Source: Bacteroidia bacterium
GTDB lineage: Bacteria; Bacteroidota; Bacteroidia; Chitinophagales; Chitinophagaceae
Direction: 5' to 3'
DNA: 64,000 nucleotides
Assembly (NCBI GenBank): GCA_030426665.1
Contig: JAUHYD010000010.1
Coordinates: 1-64,000, forward strand
Shown here: positions 20,564-32,045 of the stretch, piece by piece
Layout of the letters: every line of letters starts with the position of its first letter
How positions within the stretch are numbered: the first letter of the stretch is position 1
Position numbers and translations under genes: made by a program
The notes under the pieces: generated by a model
The model's input: only the letters and a program-made list of their open reading frames with translations
What the model was told of the DNA's origin: nothing
The model's database searches: none

Positions 20564-21892
20564 ATGAGTACAATGACTCGGTCAAAAATCGACTTTGAAC
20601 TACCTTACAAAGTAAAAGACATCAGCCTCGCAGAATGGGGACGTAAAGAAATAAAGCTTGCAGAAGCAGAAATGCCCGGACTTATGGCATTGCGTGCCGA
20701 ATACGGAGCGCAGAAACCTTTGAAAGGTGCTAGAATTGCCGGTTGTCTGCATATGACCATTCAAACAGCAGTATTAATAGAAACTCTGGTTGAATTAGGT
20801 GCAGAAGTTCGTTGGAGCTCTTGTAATATATTCTCAACACAGGATCAGGCTGCAGCAGCGATTGCAGCAACTGGAGTTGGGGTATTTGCATGGAAAGGAC
20901 AGACTGACGCAGAAAGTATCTGGTGTATTGAGCAGACATTGTTTTTCGGAAGTCCTGACAAGCCATTGAACATGATCCTTGATGATGGCGGCGACCTTAC
21001 TAACATTGTTTTAGATGAGTACACTGAATTGGTGCAAAATATCAAAGGTCTAAGCGAGGAAACTACTACAGGTGTTCACCGCTTGTATGAAAGAATGCAA
21101 AAAGGCACCCTGCCGATGCCGGCAATTAACGTGAATGACTCCGTAACAAAATCAAAATTTGATAACAAATACGGGTGTAAAGAAAGTCTGGTTGATGCCA
21201 TTCGTCGTGCTACTGATGTTATGATGGCTGGTAAAGTAGCTGTTGTAGGTGGTTACGGAGACGTAGGTAAGGGTTCTGCAGAATCATTGCGTGGTGCCGG
21301 TGCCAGAGTAATCGTAACTGAAATTGATCCGATTTGTGCGTTGCAAGCCGCAATGGACGGATTCGAAGTAAAGAAAATGATAGATGCCGTTAAAGAAGCA
21401 GATATTGTTGTTACTGCATCAGGCTGTCGTGACCTTATCACAGAGGAGCACTTCCGTGCGATGAAAGACAAAACAATCGTATGTAACATTGGCCACTTTG
21501 ATATCGAAATCGATGGTGCTTGGCTGAACAAAGAATACGGTCATACTAAAGACACAATCAAGCCTCAGGTAGACCTTTATAATATAGACGGTACAGAAAT
21601 CATCCTTCTTGCCGAGGGTCGTTTGGTGAATCTGGGTTGCGCTACCGGCCACCCAAGCTTTGTAATGAGTAATTCATTTACAAACCAAACGCTTGCGCAA
21701 TTAGAAATCTGGCAGAACCATGAGAACTACGAAAACAAAGTTTATGTGCTACCTAAGCACCTTGACGAGAAAGTAGCTCGCTTGCACCTTGCTAAGATAG
21801 GTGTAGAACTGGATGTGCTTACAGATTCACAATCTGAATATCTTGGGCTTCCTAAAGAAGGACCATACAAGCCTGAAATGTATCGTTACTAG
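20564..21892 (+). CDS. ahcY: Adenosylhomocysteinase
   Basis: [42 protein letters not shown] and C-terminal [10 protein letters not shown]. Confidence 0.97.
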   Translation: MSTMTRSKIDFELPYKVKDISLAEWGRKEIKLAEAEMPGLMALRAEYGAQKPLKGARIAGCLHMTIQTAVLIETLVELGAEVRWSSCNIFSTQDQAAAAIAATGVGVFAWKGQTDAESIWCIEQTLFFGSPDKPLNMILDDGGDLTNIVLDEYTELVQNIKGLSEETTTGVHRLYERMQKGTLPMPAINVNDSVTKSKFDNKYGCKESLVDAIRRATDVMMAGKVAVVGGYGDVGKGSAESLRGAGARVIVTEIDPICALQAAMDGFEVKKMIDAVKEADIVVTASGCRDLITEEHFRAMKDKTIVCNIGHFDIEIDGAWLNKEYGHTKDTIKPQVDLYNIDGTEIILLAEGRLVNLGCATGHPSFVMSNSFTNQTLAQLEIWQNHENYENKVYVLPKHLDEKVARLHLAKIGVELDVLTDSQSEYLGLPKEGPYKPEMYRY

Positions 21893-21921
21893 TAACTTTA
21901 GTTTCATGTTTTTGAAACCAA

Positions 21922-21968
21922 ATAACAAACAACAAGGGGTACCATTGGTACCCCTTGTTGTTTGTTAT
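21922..21968 (+). terminator. Bidirectional terminator between convergent genes
   Basis: Perfect 22-bp stem ATAACAAACAACAAGGGGTACC / GGTACCCCTTGTTGTTTGTTAT with ATT loop. Confidence 0.85.
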
Positions 21969-22006
21969 AACTTTTCCCAACGATTGCCTAAATCGGCTTT
22001 CGCTAC

Positions 22007-23776
22007 CTACTTCCCTTTTTTCTTCACCAATGTGACAGTATATAATTCAGGTTCGGACGGACCGCTTAAAACACCGCCCACTGTCGTCGCTTTCAACGTG
22101 AGGCTAACTATCTGGTCTTGCTTTAATGGCTTGGTTTCAAACGTACGCATATGACTCTTCACCTCACTTTCATCAGCAATCAGGGTATTCCCATTGTATA
22201 ACCGGAAACCAGCCAAATCCGGCACCTCCGGATATTGCCAACTAATAACAATGGAACTGTCAACTTGTTTAACGTTGGAAATATCAGGTTTAGGTAATTT
22301 TAAGCTTGGTACACTTACTGATATTGTATCCCCAGGAATTCCGACACTCCCCGACTTACTTTTACCTACGCAATAAAACTTATAGGTACCGCCTATGCCG
22401 GGTTTTAAAGAAAATCGATAAGAAGTTGCTTCCTTGGGCAAGTCGTTTACCAGCTCATTAAACCGATCAGATGACGGTGTACATTGATAAATCTGGTAGC
22501 TATTGGTAGCGCCATCACCCATCATTACTGAATCCCAACTGATATTAATTGAAAACCCATCATTGGCTACTTTACCCTTTATAATTGTATGCTGAGGCGC
22601 AGGAGGTTCGGTCAGGGGAAAGTAACTATAGACACGTTCCCTACCCGGCATTTTGGTCTTATCATTATAAAATGCAGTAACCCGCATGGTAATATGACTA
22701 CTAACCGGCGAACCTGTTTTGTCAATATATTTTCTAACCCCCGGCGCCAACAACTCAGACACAACTTTATACCCATCCGGGATGTTATTCTTTTCTATCA
22801 AAAAACCTTTGATGAAGCGCTCCTGATCTCTGGGAAACGTCCATTCAACATTTATTCCATCCTTAAAATAGAATCCAAGGGAATTTATTTCCGTTATCTT
22901 GGACTTTACGTATTCTGTAGGGTGTTCCTCTGGCAAATAGGTATATGGCCTGATTATTCCTTCTATTCCAAAAATCGTTTGCGCACTAATGCTATACTGT
23001 TCCGGTGCAGAAGAGTTTGCCGCTCTATCATTCCACATAAACTCAGACGACAGACCTCCATTAATTGGTTTAACAGGAGCATCATTTAGTCTAATACCCC
23101 TACGATATACATTGAACCCGGCAACGTAATTTTTCTTCAACCGCTCCATGTCTGCACTCCATAACAATGTTACACCGGGCTTACCGGGATGAGCTCTGGA
23201 AGTAACTTCTTTAATCTCATCAAGGTTAGGCACTTCACCATAGTTCCACACCGCCTTCGCTATCAACTTATCTGTTCCCTGAATAAATAATCCATATTGA
23301 TAACTGGTTTTCTGAGATACTGTATGATCAACAAACCCAAATCCACAAATTACTGAGACGTCAAAATCTGTCGACGCAAGCATAACAATATCCTGAATTT
23401 CTCTATCGCCATTGCGCCATCTACTCATAAAAGATGGATAATCATACTCAGTCAACTGGTGACCGGCAATCAAGGTTTTAAGCTTCTCCTTTATCCGGGA
23501 AACTTCCACGTTGTCAGACTCATACGGAGATAAGTCTTTCTTTAGCGAAATACCAGGCAACAAAGGGTCGGTATTCAATTGTTTCCAATCACCCAAGCCA
23601 TCTTTCCTTTTAATATCAAACCCGTTGACGTCATCAGGAACGCTCTTCAGAAACCAAACCAACTTTACGGTTTTCCCGTCAGGACTCTGAACCAGTAAGT
23701 TCGCATTGTCAATTTGACCAAATGCGACAATAGTTGAAAAAAAGATGCAATAAAGAAAGGAAATAAATATTTTCAT
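22007..23776 (-). CDS. Secreted fibronectin type III-like multi-domain protein
   Basis: 589 aa; signal peptide; repeated ISWxxPxxxDLxGFRLY-type FnIII motifs. Confidence 0.75.
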   Translation of the reverse strand: MKIFISFLYCIFFSTIVAFGQIDNANLLVQSPDGKTVKLVWFLKSVPDDVNGFDIKRKDGLGDWKQLNTDPLLPGISLKKDLSPYESDNVEVSRIKEKLKTLIAGHQLTEYDYPSFMSRWRNGDREIQDIVMLASTDFDVSVICGFGFVDHTVSQKTSYQYGLFIQGTDKLIAKAVWNYGEVPNLDEIKEVTSRAHPGKPGVTLLWSADMERLKKNYVAGFNVYRRGIRLNDAPVKPINGGLSSEFMWNDRAANSSAPEQYSISAQTIFGIEGIIRPYTYLPEEHPTEYVKSKITEINSLGFYFKDGINVEWTFPRDQERFIKGFLIEKNNIPDGYKVVSELLAPGVRKYIDKTGSPVSSHITMRVTAFYNDKTKMPGRERVYSYFPLTEPPAPQHTIIKGKVANDGFSINISWDSVMMGDGATNSYQIYQCTPSSDRFNELVNDLPKEATSYRFSLKPGIGGTYKFYCVGKSKSGSVGIPGDTISVSVPSLKLPKPDISNVKQVDSSIVISWQYPEVPDLAGFRLYNGNTLIADESEVKSHMRTFETKPLKQDQIVSLTLKATTVGGVLSGPSEPELYTVTLVKKKGK

Positions 23777-23892
23777 AGTAATAGCAATAGTTGAACAAAT
23801 GTAACTATTAAAATCCTGTCACAATAATCTGACGAAGAGCCTATTGCGTAAATATTAATGTTTTTCTGTTTGCCCAACATCCGGATAAACCA

Positions 23893-26800
23893 TTAACTAA
23901 ACAGGAATGCTATATCGTCTTTCGTCAATCGCTTCATAAATGCGTTGTCATCAGATACCAAATCATTAGCCAATGCTCTTTTACGCTCTTGTAGTTGTAA
24001 CATCTTCTCTTCCAAAGTATCCTTACAAATCAATCGATATGCAAAGATATTCTTGGTTTGTCCTATACGATGCGTCCGGTCAATAGCTTGCTGCTCTACA
24101 GCGGGGTTCCACCAAGGGTCAACAATATAAACATAATCAGCAGCAGTAAGGTTCAGACCTATACCACCCGCTTTAAGAGAAATAAGGAACACCCTGCATT
24201 CCGGGTCATTCTGAAACTTCTGAATTGCTTTCTCCCTTTCAGACGACGAGCTACTTCCGTCGAAATACACATGACTGATTTTGTCTCCCTCCAGCTTTTC
24301 CCGAATCAAGGCCAGCATTCCCAGAAATTGCGAGAATACCAGAACCTTGTGGTTTCCTACATTTTCGGTTATCTCTCTGCTCAGCTCATCCAACTTTACA
24401 GAATAGTTGTGGAAACGCTCCTCTTCATTAAGTATCGCAGGGGAATCGCAAATCTGCCTCAGTTTAGTCAGCCCCTGCAATATGTGCATTTGCGAACGCT
24501 CCATACCGCGCTCCTCTATGACACCTAAAATTTGAGAACGATAGGTATTTCGATAAGCATCATAGATTTTGCGTTGATCCTTGCCCATCTCACAGTATAG
24601 TATTGTCTCTGTTTTTTCGGGCAAGTCTTTTGCTACCTGCTCTTTTGTTCTGCGCAGCAGGAACGGATGAGTCAGCTTTCTCAGCTGCAACTTTACTTCA
24701 TCCTCCATAAATTTGTCAATAGGCGTAGCAAATTCACTCATAAAGAACTCCCGACTTCCCAGCATACCGGGATTAAGGAAGTTCATCTGTGCGTAGAGGT
24801 CAAAGGTGTTATTCTGCACCGGCGTACCGCTAAGAGCCAGACGATTTTTACAATTTAGCAGCAAAGAAGCTTTAGCTACCTGAGACTGTGGATTCTTTAT
24901 TGATTGCGACTCATCCAAAACAACATAGTCGAATTCAATATCTCGCAAACGCTTTATGTCGCTTCGCATTGTGCCGTAAGTCGTGATAATAATATCATAA
25001 GAACTATACGATACCGGCGTTGAGTTTCGCTTCGGCCCGTGATGAATGACATGGGTCAACTCAGGAGTAAACTTCTTGATCTCGTTCTCCCAGTTATACA
25101 TCAGCGTAGTAGGGCATACAACCATGAACAGTGCCTTCGGATGCAGGTTCTTGTAATGCTGAAAAAACGCCAATGTCTGAACCGTCTTACCAAGACCCAT
25201 ATCATCGGCAAGAATACCACCCCACCCTGCTTCGTTCAAAAAGATGAGCCACTGAAAACCTGCCAATTGGTATGGTCTGAGCGTGGCAATCAGGTGAGTT
25301 GGCGGATCTATATCCCCAAAGTCATTATTTAATATACTTTCTAACTTTTCGCGTTTTACATCTAACTCATTCTGGATAGTACTTTCATCAATCTCTGTCA
25401 GTAACTCGTCCAATATGTTGAAGTGAATCTTCTTGAGCCGTACATTGCTACCCTTCGTTTCTCCCATCTTCAGCAGCAAGCTGTACTTTTTCAACCATTC
25501 GTCCGGCAGCAACCCTAATGAACCATCTGCCAGCCTAACGAAATTCTGCTGTTGGGATAGCGCTCGTTTCACTTCTATAATAGATACCGACTGTTCGCCA
25601 AACTTCAGTTCCACCGACGCATCAAACCAATCAATTCCGCTGCTAACCTGAATCTGCGTCTGAGGCTTATGAACATTGACCCGAAGGTTTTTCAATCCCT
25701 CAAACCCTGACACCTCTATATTATTATCCCGCATCAGTTCGCTGAAACGGAAAAACCAATTATTAGCCAGTACCGCAGTTCCCGGCAAGTGATAAAAGCC
25801 CTCACTCTTTTTGAAGATAATATCAGAATGTAAGGACTGAATCAAATCGAGGTATTCCCGCTCAACAGCTTCATTTCTTTTTATTATAGTTACAATGCCA
25901 TCACGAGGGATAATTACATCGCCAAAGAAACCCGGCTTCACTTCCGAGTCCATATACACAAACACCGGCTGTAACACTAAAGATTGGTCACGTTCGCTTA
26001 AATACAACTTGCAAATCGGTTTCGCCTGGTGAATATGCTCAACAAGTTCTTCGGAGAAATGCACATGAGCAATATCTGTCCATGCCATTACTTTATCCTT
26101 CAAAAACTCAGGCCATTTTGACGCAGCAACTTCCAAGACACCATCAGGCAACAACTCTTCCACCAATCCTACTTCGCTGATACTACCAATGGCATATATG
26201 CAATGTTCATATAGCAGAACGCCTGAATTAAAAATTGTAATGTCGCTATGCGGCACCGCACGACTTTCGATGTTCCAATCCAGCACTATCTGGTACTGCT
26301 TGCCTTCTTTCTTTACTACCAGTTGCGGATGTACATACCGGCCGGAAAAGCCAATCGGCTCAATTGTTTTGGAAGTAAGCAGTTTTCCGTTCTGCTTCAG
26401 GTACAGAAAAGGATGGGCAGAATACCTGTCAAACAAACGCTGATACTTAGGCAATAAGTACTCCCACGCCTGCCCTCTGATTTCGTCATCGGGAATATCC
26501 CGCAATACACTGTCATAGTCATGGAGAAAATCTCCAAACGGCAGATTTTTCTTCAAATACTTAAGAATCTCTTCTTTGGTAAATTTTCTAACAACCGGCA
26601 ACAAATCCCGGTCTCCGATTTTGTAGCCAGTAGGATTCACATATTGATTAAGCTCTAACTTTTCGACTTTCCCTACCATCTTCCGCCCTTCCTCATCTTC
26701 AATACCCGCAATCAAGTGAACATCTAAAAAAGGAAAGTCAGTCACCTTTGTGTCGATAACGACTCCTAATCGTTTTTCTTGTCGCACCTCTGCAACGACT

Positions 26801-27636
26801 TCTTTAACAGCAACCTCTTTGACTGGCTGCTGCTTTACGGCAATCTTTTTTATTGTAGGATCTAAAACTCGTAAAAAGGGCTTGTTGTTTTCGTAAGTAA
26901 ACTCAAACTTTCCTTTCAGGTTATCTTTGAGACTGTATCCATATTGCTCCAACAGTTTATTTTTCTGTACGTCCCAATTCTGCATGGACTGGAAATGGTT
27001 AGCACCAAAGGCCTTAAGAATTTGTAGAAACAAGGATGCTTTATGAACACAAAGTGGGTGTGTAGATTCATTGCAGGAGCATGAAGTATCGAAGTACCTT
27101 TCTTCGTTTTGCTTAAGTGTTACTTTGTACGTCTTGCCATCATCGTCATCAGGCACCTCGGCTTCAATTCTACCGTTCGTGTTTACAAGCAAAGAACAAC
27201 GTCCCCCATTTGCCACGGGCTCTGCTTTTTCTAAAGAGTCAGCAGCGGTAAATAATTGCAACATCTGCCGGTTAACCTGGCGCATACGAACCACCGTATG
27301 TTTTTGGTCATAAACAATATTGACATTTTCAAAAAATCCGCTTTGCAGAATATCATTCAACTGAAACAACCCCGCAACCTCATGTCGGCATACTTCGCCA
27401 AGGTTATAGGGGCATTGACACCTTACCGTCATCTCCTTTTCCTGAAGGTACTTGTTTACAGTTACGGTGTAATAGTTCTGATACAGGTCGTTACGCACCC
27501 TAAAGCGAATTTGCTCCAAAAGGTGGTCAACATCCAGCATCTGAACTCCCGATGTATAAAAAATTTTCTTACCACGGCGAATCACTTCTTCAGTCCCATG
27601 GTTGTAAACGTATCTTAATATTGGAGGTAATGACAT
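23893..27636 (-). CDS. SNF2/DEAD-box helicase with N-terminal SWIM zinc finger
   Basis: ADDMGLGKTVQTLAFF, DYVVLDESQSIKNP, GGIGLNLTAADYVYIVDPWWNPAVEQQAIDRTHRIGQ; N-terminal CxCx(n)CxH SWIM-like segments. Confidence 0.93.
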   Translation of the reverse strand: MSLPPILRYVYNHGTEEVIRRGKKIFYTSGVQMLDVDHLLEQIRFRVRNDLYQNYYTVTVNKYLQEKEMTVRCQCPYNLGEVCRHEVAGLFQLNDILQSGFFENVNIVYDQKHTVVRMRQVNRQMLQLFTAADSLEKAEPVANGGRCSLLVNTNGRIEAEVPDDDDGKTYKVTLKQNEERYFDTSCSCNESTHPLCVHKASLFLQILKAFGANHFQSMQNWDVQKNKLLEQYGYSLKDNLKGKFEFTYENNKPFLRVLDPTIKKIAVKQQPVKEVAVKEVVAEVRQEKRLGVVIDTKVTDFPFLDVHLIAGIEDEEGRKMVGKVEKLELNQYVNPTGYKIGDRDLLPVVRKFTKEEILKYLKKNLPFGDFLHDYDSVLRDIPDDEIRGQAWEYLLPKYQRLFDRYSAHPFLYLKQNGKLLTSKTIEPIGFSGRYVHPQLVVKKEGKQYQIVLDWNIESRAVPHSDITIFNSGVLLYEHCIYAIGSISEVGLVEELLPDGVLEVAASKWPEFLKDKVMAWTDIAHVHFSEELVEHIHQAKPICKLYLSERDQSLVLQPVFVYMDSEVKPGFFGDVIIPRDGIVTIIKRNEAVEREYLDLIQSLHSDIIFKKSEGFYHLPGTAVLANNWFFRFSELMRDNNIEVSGFEGLKNLRVNVHKPQTQIQVSSGIDWFDASVELKFGEQSVSIIEVKRALSQQQNFVRLADGSLGLLPDEWLKKYSLLLKMGETKGSNVRLKKIHFNILDELLTEIDESTIQNELDVKREKLESILNNDFGDIDPPTHLIATLRPYQLAGFQWLIFLNEAGWGGILADDMGLGKTVQTLAFFQHYKNLHPKALFMVVCPTTLMYNWENEIKKFTPELTHVIHHGPKRNSTPVSYSSYDIIITTYGTMRSDIKRLRDIEFDYVVLDESQSIKNPQSQVAKASLLLNCKNRLALSGTPVQNNTFDLYAQMNFLNPGMLGSREFFMSEFATPIDKFMEDEVKLQLRKLTHPFLLRRTKEQVAKDLPEKTETILYCEMGKDQRKIYDAYRNTYRSQILGVIEERGMERSQMHILQGLTKLRQICDSPAILNEEERFHNYSVKLDELSREITENVGNHKVLVFSQFLGMLALIREKLEGDKISHVYFDGSSSSSEREKAIQKFQNDPECRVFLISLKAGGIGLNLTAADYVYIVDPWWNPAVEQQAIDRTHRIGQTKNIFAYRLICKDTLEEKMLQLQERKRALANDLVSDDNAFMKRLTKDDIAFLFS

Positions 27637-28048
27637 TTATCCTGGCTACAGTTCAAAAAAGCAATCTGCGAAAATAGCCAAAAAGAACCGTACTTAAGGG
27701 AATTGGGGCATAAATATATGTTAAGAGCAAACAACATTTGCGCAAAGATTCACCGATACCTTTACATTAGCCGTCTATTTACCGCAATCTGCTGTAGCAA
27801 ATAGTTTCAAGTATTAGCATTTAAAACCGGAACCAGACAAACAGACAACTTTTATTTTGACCGTACGGACATTTTATTCACGATACTTAAACGCAACGCT
27901 TTCTTTAAAGTCAGTGTATAAAGAAACTCATTTGATTCGCGATTCGTCGAATGGGCTGAAAATTTCGTTCGTATGAGTTTTGCCGAACGTTGTTAACGAA
28001 CTAAACAAAATAATCTTACATACCTTTATAACACCACCAAAACACCAG

Positions 28049-31000
28049 ATGGCTCCCGGAATCATTTTAGGCACATATCGCCCCGACCTCTTGCATGAGG
28101 AAACACTTGCCGATTTGTTTCGTGCAACGGCGAATTTGTATGCGGGAAAAACAGCATTAATTTTTAATCAACAAACACTTACCTATTCTGAGCTTGACAG
28201 GTGGAGCGACGCAATGGCCGACGCTCTTTGCCAAAACGGTGTAAAAGCCGGGGACGCTGTTGGTCTATGGTGGCCACGTAGCCTGGAGCTGCATGTGGCA
28301 GTACTCGGCATAGTAAAAGCAGGCGCTTCCTATGTGCCGTTAGACAAAGAAATGCCGGCAGAGCGAGTAGAAACAGTGCTGAAAGAAGTTGGAGCAAATG
28401 TCTACATAAGTAATGATGCAATAAATATTGATGCACAACAGTTCTTAGTCGTCCCGAAGCCTCAGCCGGGCGAGATTATTTATACTCATAAAGGAGCGAC
28501 GCCGGACAACAATGCATACGTGTTGTATACCTCCGGCAGCACCGGCAAACCGAAAGGAATACCTATTACGCATCGACAGATTTGCCATCTGGTCCGGTCA
28601 GAGCAGTCGCTTCTGGAAATCGACAGCTCAGACAAGGTATACCAGGGGTTTTCCGTGTCATTTGATATGTGGTGCGAAGAGACCTGGGTGAGCTATTTTG
28701 CCGGAGCAACGATATGGGTAGCGGATGCTGCAACAGCTAAGTCTATCGATGAACTAAGCGGTTTGCTAAGAGAACAACAAATTACGATACTACATGCAGT
28801 ACCGAGTCTGCTTGCGGTAATGGATGACGACATACCCTCTCTTCGCCTGGTAAATGCCGGCGGGGAAGCCTGTACCTCTCAAGTATTAGCTCGATGGTCG
28901 GCACCACCACGTCGCTTCTTCAATAGTTACGGACCTACAGAAACCACTGTTAGTGCAACATTTGCAGAGTTAAAACCTGAAGACCCGATAACTATTGGCA
29001 GACCATTACCCAATTATAACCTCGCCGTTATAGATGAAAAACTAAACATCCTCCCTTTTGGCGAACGGGGGGAATTGGTAATTTCCGGACCGGGAGTCTG
29101 CAACGGATATATAAACCGCCCGGACCTCACACAGGAGAAGTTTTTAGAAAAATCCGAATCGTTGCATTTATTGCCGGGCAACAGGATATACAAAACCGGC
29201 GATGCAGCGATTATTAACGAAGACGGAACAATTGATTTTCAGGGAAGACTCGATGACCAGATAAAACTAAGGGGCTATCGGATTGAATTAGGGGAAATTG
29301 AGAACCAGATAAGTAACCTCCCTGACATCATAGCCGCGGCTGTAGCTGTAAAAAAAGACCTGAACGGGCAAGACCACCTCGCAGCATATATCGTTTGCGA
29401 CGACCCCGTAAATATGAATCAGCAGTATGTCAGAGAAGAACTTGCAAAAGTATTGCCGGCATATATGATACCGGCAGTTATTATGCAATTGCCGGAAATG
29501 CCTCGACTACCTAGTGGCAAAATAGACAGGAAGTCACTTCCCGTACCAGCGATGCTGCTTGAGAACATTACACCCGTAGCAGATGAAGTTATTGACATTA
29601 CTGCATCATTGGGAGACAGACTGATTGTTGTGTTAAAACAATTTTTCCCCAACAGAAACATTACTCTTGACAACGACTTCTTTACGGACCTCGGCGGACA
29701 CTCGCTTCTGGCAGCAGCTATGGTGTCCCGGTTACGTAAAGACGCGAACATTCCGCAGGCATCCCTTAAAGACCTATACCTGCATCGGCCGCTGAAGAGT
29801 GTTGTAACCCACTGGGAGTCTAAACCGGTGATAGGCATTAAAGCAAAACGAGTATTTAATAAAATACCTCCGTTGCGTTTCTATACTTGCTGGGCAGCAC
29901 AAACAGTCTCTCTATTACTGATGTACGGCTTATTTGCTGCACAGATCTTCTTCCCTTATATCGGCTATTACATGGTAAAGGAGGAGTTCAATAACATCCC
30001 ATATGCAATAGGAACTGCGCTTTGTTTGTTTCTGTGCATCCCACCGTTTTTCGCCTTTTGCAATGTCGCACTTAAGTGGTTGGTAATAGGTAAAATGAAA
30101 GAAGGAGACTACCCGCTTTGGGGAAGCTATTACTTCAGGTGGTGGTTTGTAAAAACAATGCAACAGTTAATGCCATCCCAATTCCTGAACGGAACACCCT
30201 TGTATTGCGGCTACCTGCGGCGACTCGGAGTAAAAGTCGCGAGGGATGCACAATTGGGGGCTGTAACAATAGGAGCCGAAGATCTGGTAACAATAGGGAG
30301 CGACGTGAGCATTAGTTCGCAAGTAGTGCTAAACAATGCTTTTGTAGAAGACGGTATGCTTAAACTGCGAAGTATCCATCTGGGCGACCACGCATACATC
30401 GGCAGTAGTGCCGTTATTGCGGGTGGCGCTAAAGTTGAAGCATGGGGCGAACTACAAGACCTGAGTCACTTACAAGCAGGTAAAACAATTAAAACTGCTG
30501 AGGTATGGCAAGGTAGCCCGGCAGTCCTTAAAGAGCAAAAAGCAATCGAGGACTTGCCTCAACCCCTTCCTGTTTCTACATTAAAACGCAGAACATACTC
30601 GTGGATATTCACGCTTACTTTATTGCTTTTTCCGGCGGTCGTATTGTTGCCATTGCTTCCAACAATTATCGTAATTCACAATCTGGACAACTCCACCTCT
30701 GACTACGACTTCAGCTATCTGACAGTAACACCTTCATTGGCACTTAGCTATATAATCCTTTTCACACTCACCACAATATTGTTGTCCCGATTACTGCTTA
30801 AAGGCATCAAGCCTGGCAAGTACCCGATTTACAGCATGTTTTATGTACGCAAGTGGTTTGCTGACGAGTTGATGTCTCTATCACTTATCGTATTACACCC
30901 CATGTATGCAACCGTATATGTGTCGCTGCTTTTCAGAGCCCTGGGGGCAAAAATTGGCAATAACACCGAAATATCAACCGCAAGCAGCGTAACACACCCA

Positions 31001-31987
31001 CTCCTCGAAATAGGTAAAGGTGCGTTTGTAGCCGATGCTGTAACACTCGGCGAAACCGATGTAAGAGGACAACAACTAATTCTCGACAAAACCACCATCG
31101 GTAATAATAGTTTCGTTGGCAACAGCGCACTAATTCCGCAGGGGTACAAACTTCCCGGCAGAATGCTAATAGGTGTATTATCGACGCCTCCGTCAGTAGA
31201 GCAAATGAAGGCCAGCGATGCAAAAGACTGGTTTGGCTCGCCGGCTATACCGTTGCCACGCCGACAAGAAAGCAGAGCCTTTCCGGCTACAATGACTTCC
31301 CGCCCCACGCCTCCACGCATTCTGGGAAGGAGCATCGTAGAATTTATCAGAATCATTCTACCTGAGACAATAGTCCTGATTTGCAGTATTCTCTTCATTG
31401 CTTATTGCCACGACCTGGTGGTAAACAAGCCTTGGTGGCGCATCGCAATCGAACTACCCTTTTACTATTTGTTCTTTATGGGGCTACCCGCCTTTCTCAT
31501 TACAGTGATTTTGAAATGGTTAGTCGTTGGCAAGTACAAGCCGGAACAAAAACCAATGTGGACCGCACGCGTATGGACCAGCGAAGCTATTACTGCTATT
31601 TACGAATCATTGGCAGCTCCCTTCCTTCTGGACTTTATGAAAGGCACACCTTGGCTACCGATACTACTGCGTTTTCTTGGAGTTAAGACAGGAAAAAGAG
31701 TGTGGCTGAATACCACCGACATCACAGAACACGACATGGTTGACATAGGCGATGATAGTGCCCTCAATGAAGACTGCGGGCCGCAAACGCACCTGTTTGA
31801 AGACCGGGTAATGAAAGTAGGTAAGGTAAAAATCGGGAAGCGTTGCAGCATCGGGGCTCGCAGCATTGTACTGTACGACACCGAAATGGGCGACGACGTA
31901 AATATTGATGCGCTTTCTCTTGTTATGAAAGGTGAAAATCTTCAGTCAGACAGTGACTGGGTAGGCAGCCCTATAAGACCGGCATAA
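28049..31987 (+). CDS. Pls/PosA-type single-module non-ribosomal peptide synthetase (A-PCP plus tandem TM/left-handed-beta-helix terminal repeats)
   Basis: A-domain: YVLYTSGSTGKPKGIPITH, FNSYGPTETTVSATF, YKTGDAA...GRLDDQIKLRGYRIELGEIE; PCP DLGGHSLLAAAMV; three C-terminal membrane/hexapeptide-like repeats. ATG 28049 preferred over TTG 27980. Confidence 0.9.
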   Translation: MAPGIILGTYRPDLLHEETLADLFRATANLYAGKTALIFNQQTLTYSELDRWSDAMADALCQNGVKAGDAVGLWWPRSLELHVAVLGIVKAGASYVPLDKEMPAERVETVLKEVGANVYISNDAINIDAQQFLVVPKPQPGEIIYTHKGATPDNNAYVLYTSGSTGKPKGIPITHRQICHLVRSEQSLLEIDSSDKVYQGFSVSFDMWCEETWVSYFAGATIWVADAATAKSIDELSGLLREQQITILHAVPSLLAVMDDDIPSLRLVNAGGEACTSQVLARWSAPPRRFFNSYGPTETTVSATFAELKPEDPITIGRPLPNYNLAVIDEKLNILPFGERGELVISGPGVCNGYINRPDLTQEKFLEKSESLHLLPGNRIYKTGDAAIINEDGTIDFQGRLDDQIKLRGYRIELGEIENQISNLPDIIAAAVAVKKDLNGQDHLAAYIVCDDPVNMNQQYVREELAKVLPAYMIPAVIMQLPEMPRLPSGKIDRKSLPVPAMLLENITPVADEVIDITASLGDRLIVVLKQFFPNRNITLDNDFFTDLGGHSLLAAAMVSRLRKDANIPQASLKDLYLHRPLKSVVTHWESKPVIGIKAKRVFNKIPPLRFYTCWAAQTVSLLLMYGLFAAQIFFPYIGYYMVKEEFNNIPYAIGTALCLFLCIPPFFAFCNVALKWLVIGKMKEGDYPLWGSYYFRWWFVKTMQQLMPSQFLNGTPLYCGYLRRLGVKVARDAQLGAVTIGAEDLVTIGSDVSISSQVVLNNAFVEDGMLKLRSIHLGDHAYIGSSAVIAGGAKVEAWGELQDLSHLQAGKTIKTAEVWQGSPAVLKEQKAIEDLPQPLPVSTLKRRTYSWIFTLTLLLFPAVVLLPLLPTIIVIHNLDNSTSDYDFSYLTVTPSLALSYIILFTLTTILLSRLLLKGIKPGKYPIYSMFYVRKWFADELMSLSLIVLHPMYATVYVSLLFRALGAKIGNNTEISTASSVTHPLLEIGKGAFVADAVTLGETDVRGQQLILDKTTIGNNSFVGNSALIPQGYKLPGRMLIGVLSTPPSVEQMKASDAKDWFGSPAIPLPRRQESRAFPATMTSRPTPPRILGRSIVEFIRIILPETIVLICSILFIAYCHDLVVNKPWWRIAIELPFYYLFFMGLPAFLITVILKWLVVGKYKPEQKPMWTARVWTSEAITAIYESLAAPFLLDFMKGTPWLPILLRFLGVKTGKRVWLNTTDITEHDMVDIGDDSALNEDCGPQTHLFEDRVMKVGKVKIGKRCSIGARSIVLYDTEMGDDVNIDALSLVMKGENLQSDSDWVGSPIRPA

Positions 31988-32045
31988 CAACAGGATTATT
32001 AACAGCCGTCATTTTTTATATCTTGTGTTGCTAACACTATAAAGT

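Noticed and set aside
27637-28048. Intergenic region upstream of the NRPS examined for an RNA or leader peptide.
   Set aside because: No convincing structured RNA, tRNA or conserved ORF recognised by eye.
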